A DNA stretch of 64,000 bases from Pseudomonas paraeruginosa PA7 (lineage in GTDB: Bacteria > Pseudomonadota > Gammaproteobacteria > Pseudomonadales > Pseudomonadaceae). Position 1 is the first letter of the stretch; every line of letters starts with the position of its first letter. Below the pieces are notes generated by a model. The model was not told the origin of the DNA. It made no database searches and saw only the letters and a program-made list of their open reading frames with translations. A program made the translations under genes and the position numbers. The stretch is taken from the NCBI RefSeq assembly GCF_000017205.1, contig NC_009656.1, positions 4,158,001 through 4,222,000 on the forward strand, read 5' to 3'. This document shows, in pieces, positions 8,893-16,758 of the stretch.

Positions 8893-8960
8893 GGGGTGGG
8901 CTCCTTGGCGAAAACCCACGAACTTATGCAAGCGCGCCGAGGCTGTCCAGCGCCGCGCGC

Positions 8961-10058
8961 TCAGGCGAAGCGCACGCAGTAGATCGGCGGCAGGTTGGCC
9001 GAGAGCGGCTGCCAGCCCTCCCCGCCGTTCTCGCTGAGCCACAGGCCGCCGGTGGTCGAGCCCATGGCCAGGCGTTCGCCGCTGGGGTCGATGTCCAGGC
9101 CGTGGCGGTAGACCAGGTCGTAGGCCGGGCCCTCCGGCAGGCCACGGGCGAGGGTCTCGAAGCTGCGGCCGCCGTCGCGGGTGCGGGTGACCACGAAGCG
9201 GGCGTCCCTGGGAATTCGGCATTCGTCCTTGGTCGCCGGGACGAACCAGGCCGTGTCCGGCTGCCGCGGATGCACGGCGACGGCGAAGCCGAAGCTGGAC
9301 GGCTCGGCGACCACGCCCTGCCAATGCAGGCCGCCGTCGCGGGAACGGAAGATGCCGTTGTGGTGCTGTACCCAGAGGAACTCCGGGCGCGCCTGGCACT
9401 GCACCAGGCGGTGCGGGTCCTGGATCGCCGCCTCCTCGCTCTGCTCCGGCGGCATGTAGTCGGCGCGCATGCCTCTGGTGGTGCAGGTCCAGCTGCGGCC
9501 GTCGTCGTGGCTCTGCCAGACGCCGCCGCAGGACACCGCGACGGTGAGGTGGCGGCTGTCGCGCGGGTCGACGCAGATGGAGTGGATGCCGGGATGCTCG
9601 TAACCGCCGCCGAACCATTGGGCGCGTTCGGGTCGTTCCCACAGCTCGCGGTTGAGGCGCCAGCTGGCGCCGCGATCGTCGGAGCGGAACAGGCCGCCGG
9701 GGATGGTCCCGGCCCACAGCGTGCCGGGGCGGTCGGCGCCGCCTGGCTCGAGGATCCACAATTGCTGCAACGACCAGTGAGGTTCCGCCGCCTGCCCTGC
9801 GGCCGCTGGTGGCTGCGGCGGATAGACCGGCACCGCGCATTCCATCCAGTCCGTCGCGCCGGCGTCGCGACGCCACAGCTTGACGCCGAAATGGCCGAGG
9901 TTCAGCGCCGCATAGAGCGCGCCGTCGCGCGGATCGGCGAGGAGCATGCTCACCGGTTCGCCGAGGAAGTGGCTGGCCATTGGCAGCCACCGGCCCGCCG
10001 CGTTGCGCCGCAGTTCGAACAGACCCTTGCGGGTGCCGACGTAGAGTCGCTCGCTCAC
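8961..10058 (-). CDS. BNR/sialidase-like beta-propeller protein
   Basis: 365 residues from a GTG start. Repeated Asp-box-like elements are visible ('LFRSDDRGASWRL', 'VWQSHDDGRSWTC', 'IFRSRDGGLHWQG', 'VVTRTRDGGRSFE', 'LWLSENGGEGWQP'), which define the blades of a six- or seven-bladed propeller. There is no signal peptide, so despite the sialidase resemblance it is probably cytoplasmic, and the sialidase catalytic residues were not recognised. It is 22 nt downstream of a MoaD/ThiS-like gene, an arrangement that implies a joint but unknown role. Confidence 0.82.
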   Translation of the reverse strand: MSERLYVGTRKGLFELRRNAAGRWLPMASHFLGEPVSMLLADPRDGALYAALNLGHFGVKLWRRDAGATDWMECAVPVYPPQPPAAAGQAAEPHWSLQQLWILEPGGADRPGTLWAGTIPGGLFRSDDRGASWRLNRELWERPERAQWFGGGYEHPGIHSICVDPRDSRHLTVAVSCGGVWQSHDDGRSWTCTTRGMRADYMPPEQSEEAAIQDPHRLVQCQARPEFLWVQHHNGIFRSRDGGLHWQGVVAEPSSFGFAVAVHPRQPDTAWFVPATKDECRIPRDARFVVTRTRDGGRSFETLARGLPEGPAYDLVYRHGLDIDPSGERLAMGSTTGGLWLSENGGEGWQPLSANLPPIYCVRFA

Positions 10059-10080
10059 CGGATGTCCTCCTCTGTCGTGC

Positions 10081-10350
10081 TCAACCGCCGCTCAACGCCT
10101 GCACCACGTAGACCTCGCTGTCGGCTTCGAGGCGGTCACCCAGGCCGCGGCGGTCGCGGACCTGCACGCCATCGACGAACAGCGCCACATGCCGGCGCAG
10201 GCCGCCCTGGTCGTCGAGCAGGTAGCCGCGCAGACGCGGTTCGCGGGCGAAGGCCGCCTGCAAGGCGGCGGCAACGCTGGCGGCGCTGACCTCCAGGGCA
10301 GGCATGGCGACATGCCGCTGGATGGCCGGGGCGAAGACGATACGGGGCAT
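10081..10350 (-). CDS. MoaD/ThiS-like small ubiquitin-fold protein
   Basis: 89 residues ending in S-G-G, the C-terminal diglycine used by MoaD/ThiS proteins to carry sulfur as a thiocarboxylate. The fold signature is present: 'VAAALQAAFAREPRLRGYLLDDQG', 'HVALFVDGVQVRD', 'EVYVVQALSGG'. No MoeB/ThiF-type activating enzyme is nearby. It is the first gene of a probable operon with the BNR-propeller gene. The start codon is chosen from the fold, since the ribosome-binding site is poor. Confidence 0.8.
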   Translation of the reverse strand: MPRIVFAPAIQRHVAMPALEVSAASVAAALQAAFAREPRLRGYLLDDQGGLRRHVALFVDGVQVRDRRGLGDRLEADSEVYVVQALSGG

Positions 10351-10606
10351 GCCGGGGCTCGCGGAAGTGGCTCTGCTGGAACAGTGTAGAAGCCCTGCAG
10401 GCCACGGCTGGCGCGGCCCGCCCAGCGGTCGGCAAGCTCCGCAGCGACGCTCGTCGGCCATCCCGGCCGCTCGGCGCGGGCCTCCTATACTGCCCCGGCC
10501 AGCGAAAAAACCGCCGTCACCTGTCGATCCGCCGGCCCGCCGTTCGACCAGTTCGGGAGGCGGGCCAGAACGGGCCGCATTGCGCAGAACAACAAGGAGA
10601 ACGCAG

Positions 10607-11032
10607 ATGAGATTCATGGTGATCGTCAAGGCCACCCAGGCTTCCGAAGCCGGCGAGATGCCCAGCGAGGAACTGCTCGCGGCGATGGGCCGCTACAACG
10701 AGGAACTGGTCAAGGCCGGGGTGATGCTCGCCGGCGAAGGCCTGCAGCCGAGCGCGAAAGGCGCGCGGGTGCGCTTTTCCGGGAGCACGCGGACAGTGAT
10801 CGACGGCCCCTTCGCCGAAACCCGCGAGCTGATCGCCGGTTTCTGGATGTTCCAGGTGGCCTCCCTGGAAGAAGCCATCGAGTGGGTCAAGCGCTGCCCC
10901 AACCCATTCGACGGCGAATCCGAGATCGAGATCCGCCAGGTCTTCGAGGCCGAGGACTTCGGCGAGGAGTTCACCCCGGAACTGCGCGAGCGCGAGGAGC
11001 GCCTGCGCGCCGAACTGGAAAAACGCAACTGA
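10607..11032 (+). CDS. YCII-related DGPF-domain protein
   Basis: 141 residues with the YCII/DGPF signature 'TVIDGPFAETRELIAGFW' near residue 65 and an acidic, arginine-rich C-terminal helix. AAGGAG precedes the ATG by 7 nt. DGPF proteins are small alpha/beta-barrel dimers of unknown reaction, often encoded with ECF42 sigma factors. Here the partner downstream is a PhnB-like protein, and an ECF42 operon with a second DGPF gene lies 1.4 kb away. The ~250-nt upstream gap shows no other gene. Confidence 0.86.
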   Translation: MRFMVIVKATQASEAGEMPSEELLAAMGRYNEELVKAGVMLAGEGLQPSAKGARVRFSGSTRTVIDGPFAETRELIAGFWMFQVASLEEAIEWVKRCPNPFDGESEIEIRQVFEAEDFGEEFTPELREREERLRAELEKRN

Positions 11033-11068
11033 ACCGCCCCGCACTCCGCCAAGAACGAGGAAAGCGCC

Positions 11069-11482
11069 ATGCAAATCGTCCCCTACCTGATCTTCAACGG
11101 TAATTGCCGGGAGGCCTTCACCTGCTACCACCAGCACCTGGGCGGCACCCTGGAGGCCATGCTGCCGTTCGGCGACAGCCCCGAGTGCGGCGACATCCCG
11201 GCCGACTGGAAAGACAAGATCATGCACGCACGGCTGGTGGTCGGCAGCTTCGCCCTGATGGCCTCGGACAATCACCCGGCCTATCCCTACGAAGGCATCA
11301 AGGGCTGTTCCATCAGCCTCAACGTCGACAGCAAGGCCGAGGCCGAGCGCCTGTTCAATGCCCTCGCCGAGGGCGGCTCGGTGCAGATGCCGCTGGGCCC
11401 GACCTTCTGGGCGGCGAGCTTCGGCATGTTCACCGACCGCTTCGGCGTGGCCTGGATGGTCAACTGCGAGCAGGACCGGTAG
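11069..11482 (+). CDS. PhnB-like glyoxalase-fold (VOC) protein
   Basis: 137 residues: 'IVPYLIFNGNCREAFTCYHQHLGG', 'IMHARLVVGSFALMASDN', 'FWAASFGMFTDRFGVAWMVN'. This is the same VOC subfamily as the gene at 8002-8400 but only distantly similar. It lies 36 nt after the DGPF gene and is presumably co-transcribed. VOC and DGPF proteins frequently travel together with ECF41/42 sigma factors. Its reaction is unknown. Confidence 0.87.
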   Translation: MQIVPYLIFNGNCREAFTCYHQHLGGTLEAMLPFGDSPECGDIPADWKDKIMHARLVVGSFALMASDNHPAYPYEGIKGCSISLNVDSKAEAERLFNALAEGGSVQMPLGPTFWAASFGMFTDRFGVAWMVNCEQDR

Positions 11483-11579
11483 CGACCGCTACGCGGCCCG
11501 CCGCCAGGTAAATCGGCGGCGGGCCCGCGTTCCGCTGTGCGCGAGTCGCTATCGATAGACGCATTGCTGCGATAATTTA

Positions 11580-11634
11580 GGTTGCATTTTGAAACCAAAA
11601 ATTCCTAGCCTCCGATTTAGTTTCATATTGAAAC
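11580..11634. promoter_or_regulatory. Two inverted-repeat operators upstream of the MFS exporter
   Basis: Site 1 at 11580-11596 reads GGTTGCATTTTGAAACC; site 2 at 11620-11634 reads GTTTCATATTGAAAC, a perfect GTTTCA/TGAAAC dyad. Both have the same half-site (TTGAAAC), and their centres are ~39 nt apart, close to four helical turns. The flanks are AT-rich against the local background. A repressor or activator binding both sites on one DNA face is the simplest reading; its gene is not adjacent. Confidence 0.55.
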
Positions 11635-11651
11635 CTTACGGAGCGCTTCGC

Positions 11652-12854
11652 ATGCCATCCTCGCCATCCTCCCTCCCCTCCGCGCTGGTGCTGCTGTTCG
11701 CCATCGCCTGCGGTCTCAGCGTGGCCAACGTCTACTACGCCCAGCCGCTGCTGGACGCCCTCGGCGCCGAGTTCGCCATCGACCAGGCCGGGGTCGGCCT
11801 GCTGTTCGGCGCGACCCAGGCCGGTTGCGCCCTGGCCCTGCTGCTGGTGGTGCCGCTGGGCGACCTGCTGGAGCGCCGCCGGCTGATGTTCGTGCAGCTC
11901 CTGCTGCTGGTGCTGTCGTTGCTGCTGGTGGGCTTCGCCGGCGACGCCCTCGGCCTGGCGCTTGGCCTGCTCGGACTGGGTCTGCTCGGCACCGCCATGA
12001 CCCAGGGCCTGCTGGCCTACGCCGCGGCGCTGGCGGCGCCGGGCGAGCGCGGCCGGGTGGTCGGCGCGGCGCAGAGCGGCGTGGTCATCGGCCTGCTGCT
12101 GGCGCGCACGCTGGCCGGGCTGCTCGCCGACCTCGGCGGCTGGCGCAGTGTCTACCTGGTCTCGGCGACGGCCATGGCCGCGCTCGGCCTGCTGCTCTGG
12201 CGGGTGCTGCCGGCAGCGCCGGCGAACGCGCTGGGGCTGTCCTACCGGCAACTGCTCGGCTCGATGTTCGTCCTGCTGGCGAGCCAGCGCACGCTGCAGG
12301 TGCGCGGCCTGCTCGGGCTACTGATGTTCGCCGCCTTCGGGGTGTTCTGGAGCAGCCTGGCGTTGCTGCTCAGCGCGCCGCCCCATGCGCTGTCGCACAG
12401 CGCCATCGGCGCCTTCGGCCTGGTCGGCGCGCTCGGCGCACTGGGCGCGGCGCGCGCCGGCAGCCTGGCCGACCGTGGCCACGCACAGGCGCTCAGTGGC
12501 GCCGCCCTGCTGCTGTTGCTGCTGTCCTGGCTGCCGCTGGGCCTCGGCGCGGACTCGCTGCTGGCGCTGGTGCTCGGCGTGCTGCTGCTCGACCTCGCCG
12601 GGCAGGCGATCCACGTGCTCAACCAGAGCCTGGTCTTCGCCATCGATCCACGCGCGCACAGCCGCCTGGTGGGTTGCTACATGCTGTTCTACGCGGCCGG
12701 CAGCGGCCTGGGCGCCAGCGCCGGCACGGCGATGTACGCCTGGGCCGGCTGGCACGGGGTGAGCCTGCTCGGCGCGGCGATCAGCCTGGTGGCGCTGCTG
12801 TTCTGGTGGCTCACCCGCGGCGAGGCGCCGGCGACCTGCGCCGGCGCCGCCTGA
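11652..12854 (+). CDS. MFS transporter (12-TM, DHA1-type)
   Basis: About 400 residues with twelve hydrophobic helices. 'CGLSVANVYYAQPLLDAL' and 'GCALALLLVVPLGDLLERRRL' (loop 2-3 motif) mark the MFS family that includes sugar and drug effluxers. A GGAG 8 nt before the ATG at 11652 decides the start over an upstream TTG in the same frame. It is preceded by the tandem inverted repeats and converges on the ECF42 sigma gene with a 6-nt gap. The substrate is unknown. Confidence 0.87.
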   Translation: MPSSPSSLPSALVLLFAIACGLSVANVYYAQPLLDALGAEFAIDQAGVGLLFGATQAGCALALLLVVPLGDLLERRRLMFVQLLLLVLSLLLVGFAGDALGLALGLLGLGLLGTAMTQGLLAYAAALAAPGERGRVVGAAQSGVVIGLLLARTLAGLLADLGGWRSVYLVSATAMAALGLLLWRVLPAAPANALGLSYRQLLGSMFVLLASQRTLQVRGLLGLLMFAAFGVFWSSLALLLSAPPHALSHSAIGAFGLVGALGALGAARAGSLADRGHAQALSGAALLLLLLSWLPLGLGADSLLALVLGVLLLDLAGQAIHVLNQSLVFAIDPRAHSRLVGCYMLFYAAGSGLGASAGTAMYAWAGWHGVSLLGAAISLVALLFWWLTRGEAPATCAGAA

Positions 12855-12860
12855 CGCGCC

Positions 12861-14105
12861 TCAGTCGAGCTCGCGCAGGCGTCGCTCGATGAAGCGTCGC
12901 TCCGGCTCCTGGCGCGCCAGGGCCAGCGCCGCGCGGTAGGCCTCGCGTGCCTCCTGGCGGCGGCCGAGCCGGCGGCAGAAGTCGGCGCGCGCCGAATGCG
13001 CCAGGTGGTAGCCATTCAGCTCGCCGCGCGCCAGCAGCGCGTCGACCACCGCCAGCCCGGCCTCGATGCCGTCGCGCATGGCCAGGGCCACGGCGCGGTT
13101 GAGCTCGATCACCGGCGATGGCGCCAGGCGCAGCAGCATGTCGTAGAGAGCGACGATCCGCACCCAGTCGGTATCCTCGGCGCGCGGCGCGCGAGCGTGC
13201 ACCGCGACGATCGCTGCCTGCAGGGTATAGGGACCGAAGCGGCGGCTGGCCAGGGCCCGCTCGACCAGGTCGAGGCCTTCGCCGATCAGTTCGCGGTTCC
13301 ACAGCGCGCGGTCCTGCTCGTCGAGCCGCACCAGTTCGCCGCTGGCCGAGGTACGCGCCTGGCGCCGCGAATCGTGCAGCAGCATCAGGGCGAGCAGGCC
13401 GAGGGCCTCCGGGTCCGGCAGCAGCTCGACCAGCAGGCGACCGACGCGGATCGCCTCGCCGCTGAGATCGGCGCGGGTCAGGCGCTCGCCGGCAGACGCC
13501 GAGTAGCCTTCGTTGAACACCAGGTAGATGACCTGCAGGACGTTGTCCAGGCGCCCGGGCAACTCGTCCAGGGCCGGTACCTGGTAGGGAATCCGGGCGT
13601 CGCGAATCTTGTTCTTCGCCCGCACGATGCGCTGGGCGATGGCGCTCGGCGCGGCGAGGAACGCGCGGGCGATCTCCTCGGTGCGCAGGTCGCAGACCTC
13701 GCGCAGGGTCAGCGCCACCTGGGCCTCGGCGGTCAGCGCCGGGTGGCAGCAGGTGAAGATCAGGCGCAACCGGTCGTCTTCCACCGCCTCGCCCTCCTCC
13801 GGCGGCGCTTCGCCCTGGTCTTCCAGCTGCTCGGCGAGCAGCCGCTGCGAGGCGTCGAAGCGCGAGCGCCGGCGCAGGTTGTCGATGGCCTTGAAGCGCC
13901 CGGCGGAAACCAGCCAGGCGCGCGGGTTGCGTGGGATACCGTCGCGCGGCCACTGTTCGACGGCCGCGATGAAGGCGTCGTGCAATGCCTCCTCGGCCAG
14001 TTCGAAATCGCCGAGCAGGCGGATCAGGGTCGCCAGCACGCGCCGCGACTCCTCGCGGTAGAGCGCATCGATGCGGCTGCGCAACGGCTCGCCGTGCGCC
14101 CTCAA
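12861..14105 (-). CDS. ECF42-type sigma factor with C-terminal TPR extension
   Basis: 414 residues. The N-terminal ~180 residues carry sigma region 2 ('[48 protein letters not shown]') and region 4 ('[36 protein letters not shown]'). The remaining ~230 residues are TPR-like helical repeats ending at '[12 protein letters not shown]'. ECF42 sigma factors have no anti-sigma partner; the TPR extension is needed for activity, and they are encoded with DGPF proteins as here. The start is a TTG overlapping the DUF899 stop (TTGA), supported by GGAGGG 6 nt upstream. It is the fourth gene of a DGPF, small membrane protein, DUF899, sigma operon. Confidence 0.9.
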   Translation of the reverse strand: MRAHGEPLRSRIDALYREESRRVLATLIRLLGDFELAEEALHDAFIAAVEQWPRDGIPRNPRAWLVSAGRFKAIDNLRRRSRFDASQRLLAEQLEDQGEAPPEEGEAVEDDRLRLIFTCCHPALTAEAQVALTLREVCDLRTEEIARAFLAAPSAIAQRIVRAKNKIRDARIPYQVPALDELPGRLDNVLQVIYLVFNEGYSASAGERLTRADLSGEAIRVGRLLVELLPDPEALGLLALMLLHDSRRQARTSASGELVRLDEQDRALWNRELIGEGLDLVERALASRRFGPYTLQAAIVAVHARAPRAEDTDWVRIVALYDMLLRLAPSPVIELNRAVALAMRDGIEAGLAVVDALLARGELNGYHLAHSARADFCRRLGRRQEAREAYRAALALARQEPERRFIERRLRELD

Positions 14106-14851
14106 TGGCGACCCTCCGCGTGGCAGCAGGCGCTTCTCGACGCCTCGTCGTAGCGGTCGTGATGGCGCAGCCAGTCCATGATCTGCTCCTCGTTGCGGCC
14201 CCTGGGCGTGAGGTCGAGGAAGTTGTAGGTGGTGAGCAGGATGTCCAGGCCGCGCGCGTAGGCCGAATAGGTGTGGAACACCTCGCCCGCCGGGTTGCGG
14301 TAGAACACGCTGGCGCCGGGCATTTCCTCGCCGGCATCGCGGCTCGGCTCATAGTTGTAGTCGACCGCGCCGGCGGCCAGTTGCGCCTTGTCGAAGGCCA
14401 CGCCGAAATCGCGGTTGAAAGCGCTGCCGTGGGAGGAATACCAGGCGAAGCGCCAACCCATGCGTCGGCGGAATGCCTGGAACTCCTCCAGCGGCGCGCG
14501 CGATACCGCCACCAGGCTGACATCGTGGTGCGCCAGATGCTGGTTGGCGCCGTCGATGTGGTCGGCGAGGAACGAGCAGCCGACGCAGCCTTCGCTCCAG
14601 CCGGGACCGAACATGAAGTGGTAGACGATCAGTTGGCTGTTGCCGCCGAACAGCTCGGCCAGCGAACGCTCGCCGTGCTCGCCCTGGAAGCGGTAGTCCC
14701 GCTCCACCCGGACCCAGGGCAGTTGGCGGCGTTCGGCGGCGAGCTGGTCACGCAGCCGGGTCAGTTGCTTTTCCCGCGCCAGCAGGCGGCGGCGGGCATC
14801 CAGCCAGTCTTCCCGGCTGGTCACCGGGTGTTCCTGCAAGGAAAGGTTCAT
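14102..14851 (-). CDS. DUF899 thioredoxin-fold family protein
   Basis: 249 residues with the DUF899 pattern: '[60 protein letters not shown]'. It contains a C-V-G-C motif, and '[29 protein letters not shown]' lies near the end. The C-x-x-C and the peroxiredoxin-like context suggest a redox role, but the family has no defined reaction. The ATG overlaps the stop of the small membrane protein gene (ATGA), and its own stop overlaps the sigma start, so the operon is tightly coupled. Confidence 0.87.
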   Translation of the reverse strand: MNLSLQEHPVTSREDWLDARRRLLAREKQLTRLRDQLAAERRQLPWVRVERDYRFQGEHGERSLAELFGGNSQLIVYHFMFGPGWSEGCVGCSFLADHIDGANQHLAHHDVSLVAVSRAPLEEFQAFRRRMGWRFAWYSSHGSAFNRDFGVAFDKAQLAAGAVDYNYEPSRDAGEEMPGASVFYRNPAGEVFHTYSAYARGLDILLTTYNFLDLTPRGRNEEQIMDWLRHHDRYDEASRSACCHAEGRH

Positions 14852-15000
14852 TGCCGATTCTCCACGGAAATTCCAGGTTTGCCGCCGGACTCCGCCTTCG
14901 CCCGCGACGGGCGCCGACGCCCGCCCAGCAGGGCGATGCCGGTCAGCGAAGCGCCGCCGGCGAACAGCAGGGACAGGGACGCGATACAAACGGGGCACAT
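14848..15000 (-). CDS. Small membrane protein with CxxC, 50 residues
   Basis: A 50-residue protein: M-C-P-V-C at the N-terminus, one hydrophobic helix (about residues 5-26) with glycines, then a basic tail containing R-R-R. GGAGG lies 6 nt before the ATG, and the stop overlaps the DUF899 start (ATGA), so it is very likely translated. The C-x-x-C next to a membrane helix resembles metal- or redox-active small proteins. I do not recognise the family. Confidence 0.75.
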   Translation of the reverse strand: MCPVCIASLSLLFAGGASLTGIALLGGRRRPSRAKAESGGKPGISVENRQ

Positions 15001-15026
15001 GCTCCACCTCCGGCGCCGGGCGCCGT

Positions 15027-15377
15027 TCACTCCCACTCCTTGATCGGCCGCACCTCGACGCAGCCGAGCCGTCCCGGCGGGATCTTCGCGGCTATCTGCA
15101 ACGCCTGGTTCAGGTCCCTGGCCTCGATCAGGTAGAAGCCGCCGAGTTGCTCCTTGGTCTCGGCGAACGGACCGTCGGTCATCGCCAGCTTGCCACCCTG
15201 GTGACGCAGGGTGGTGGCGCTCTGCACCGACTGCAGGGCGTGCGAGGCGATGTAGTGGCCGGCCTTGCTCAACTGGTCGGTGTAGCTCATGCACTCGTCG
15301 ACGATGGCGGCGACTTCCTCGGCCGGTACGGCGGCCAGCTTCGCTTCGTCGAAATAGATCAGGCAGAGGTATTTCAT
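15027..15377 (-). CDS. YCII-related DGPF-domain protein (ECF42 partner)
   Basis: 116 residues with the compact YCII fold: 'MKYLCLIYFDE' at the start, 'MTDGPFAETKEQLGGFYLIEARDLNQAL' and a C-terminal 'GCVEVRPIKEW'. AGGAG lies 6 nt upstream of the ATG. As the first gene of the ECF42 operon it is the expected DGPF target of that sigma factor. The reaction is unknown. Confidence 0.88.
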   Translation of the reverse strand: MKYLCLIYFDEAKLAAVPAEEVAAIVDECMSYTDQLSKAGHYIASHALQSVQSATTLRHQGGKLAMTDGPFAETKEQLGGFYLIEARDLNQALQIAAKIPPGRLGCVEVRPIKEWE

Positions 15378-15985
15378 GGTGGGCTCCTGGTGCGGATCGA
15401 CGATCCGTTCGTTCAGTAGTCGCCCGGCGCAAGCGCCTTTCGACAGGGGCGGGAAAAAAACCGCGCGGCGCGGACGAACGGTCGGCGCGGGCGCAGCACA
15501 AGCCTAGACCCGCCCGGGCCCCGCGGCGCGGGCCGTCGGTCAGGGCTGGCGCGGGGCGTAGGGATTCAGGAGGGGATCGCGCAGCGGGCTCTCGCGGGTC
15601 GGCCCGGCATCGTCCTCTTGGCTGCTCCCGGGGTTACACGATCACCGCCGATAGCGACGCTGCGACCCGCGCATGACCGACGGCATGACGCCCGGCAAGC
15701 CAGTCCGGGCCCTGTCGTTCAATTCACCGCATCGCTCGGAAAACCTATTAGAACAGCGCAAAAAAACCCTATCAAAGGTACAGCACTAGCCAGCAGGTAC
15801 GGATATAACCTGAGACTAAAAGAGCAACCTCATGATTCCTCGTCGACAGGAGAATAAGCCGATCCCGAAACACGGCCAGCAGAAATGACCCTGTAAACAT
15901 TCGACCATCCCGACAGGCACTCGCCTTAACCAACCTCCTTCCATTCAAAGTTCCACCCACATGTATGTAATGAGTGGAGTAGCCT
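15378..15985. other. 608-nt gap between divergent operons, AT-richer towards 16 kb
   Basis: The left ~170 nt hold the presumed ECF42-operon promoter, but no element could be assigned. From about 15720 the composition turns visibly AT-rich, with runs such as CAAAAAAACC, and stays so through the LuxR gene and the first part of the next gene. No convincing gene was found: a 62-codon frame at 15772-15960 (-) lacks a ribosome-binding site and any family resemblance. Confidence 0.6.
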
Positions 15986-16678
15986 ATGACGTTATCGGAT
16001 ATCGAAAGAATTCAGGATATGAGTCGACACATGTCGGTGCATATTCCTATCGAACTGATCATTTCCTGGGAGCAGAGCGAAGAAGCCTGGAGCGTAAAGG
16101 ACACCTGTCTGAACTTCGTCTACGTCAATCGACGCTACATGGAATTGATTACCCCGCAGTTCGGTCAGAAAAGCTCCCTGCTTTCGCCGTTCAGCAGCAA
16201 CATCGAATTGCACGACAAGCTGGTGATCCAGACCGGCAAGCGCATAGAGGCGCTGGCGCTGCTCAGCGCCGAAGACCATCCCGCCCCCCGCTGTCTCTAC
16301 TTCGAGCGGATGCCGCTGTACGACCGCCGGGCCAACCGCACCGGCGTGATCGCCCACGCCAAGTCGCTGACGTCCATCGCCCCGCGCGGCTTCATCGCCA
16401 CCGATGGCATCGGCACCTTCACCTTCACGCAGCCCACGCCATTGTTCACCGCACGCGAGTGGGACGTGATCTACCTGATGCTCGCCGGCCTGTCGGAAAA
16501 GGAAATAGCCGAACAGATCAGTCGTTCCCTGAGCACCATAAAGTTTCACAAGAGCAACATCTTCCAGAAAGCCGATTGCACTTCCATCAGCGCCTTCAAG
16601 ACCCTGGCGCGGCGCAACAAGTGGAACTTCTACATTCCACCGGCCTTCGCCAGCGCCAAGTACGTCATCAACCACTGA
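15986..16678 (+). CDS. LuxR-type regulator with PAS-like sensor domain
   Basis: 230 residues. Residues ~20-135 look like a PAS-type sensor ('WSVKDTCLNFVYVNRRYMELI', 'CLYFERMPLYDRRANRTGVIAHAK'). Residues ~150-210 form a LuxR helix-turn-helix ('FTAREWDVIYLMLAGLSEKEIAEQISRSLSTIKFHKSNIFQKADC'). GGAG lies 7 nt before the ATG. It is followed after 80 nt by the decarboxylase-half gene on the same strand, so the two are probably functionally linked. GC content is lower than in most neighbours, a possible sign of acquisition. Confidence 0.86.
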   Translation: MTLSDIERIQDMSRHMSVHIPIELIISWEQSEEAWSVKDTCLNFVYVNRRYMELITPQFGQKSSLLSPFSSNIELHDKLVIQTGKRIEALALLSAEDHPAPRCLYFERMPLYDRRANRTGVIAHAKSLTSIAPRGFIATDGIGTFTFTQPTPLFTAREWDVIYLMLAGLSEKEIAEQISRSLSTIKFHKSNIFQKADCTSISAFKTLARRNKWNFYIPPAFASAKYVINH

Positions 16679-16758
16679 CATTCCTTGAAACCGACGGCGG
16701 GCAAACTTCCCTGGTTGCCAGCGCCGTCCCGAGAGAACTCGAGAAAAAGGACAACGGC

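Noticed and set aside
15772..15960. 62-codon minus-strand frame in the AT-richer gap
   Set aside because: No ribosome-binding site, no family resemblance and no neighbour relationship; kept only as a remark.
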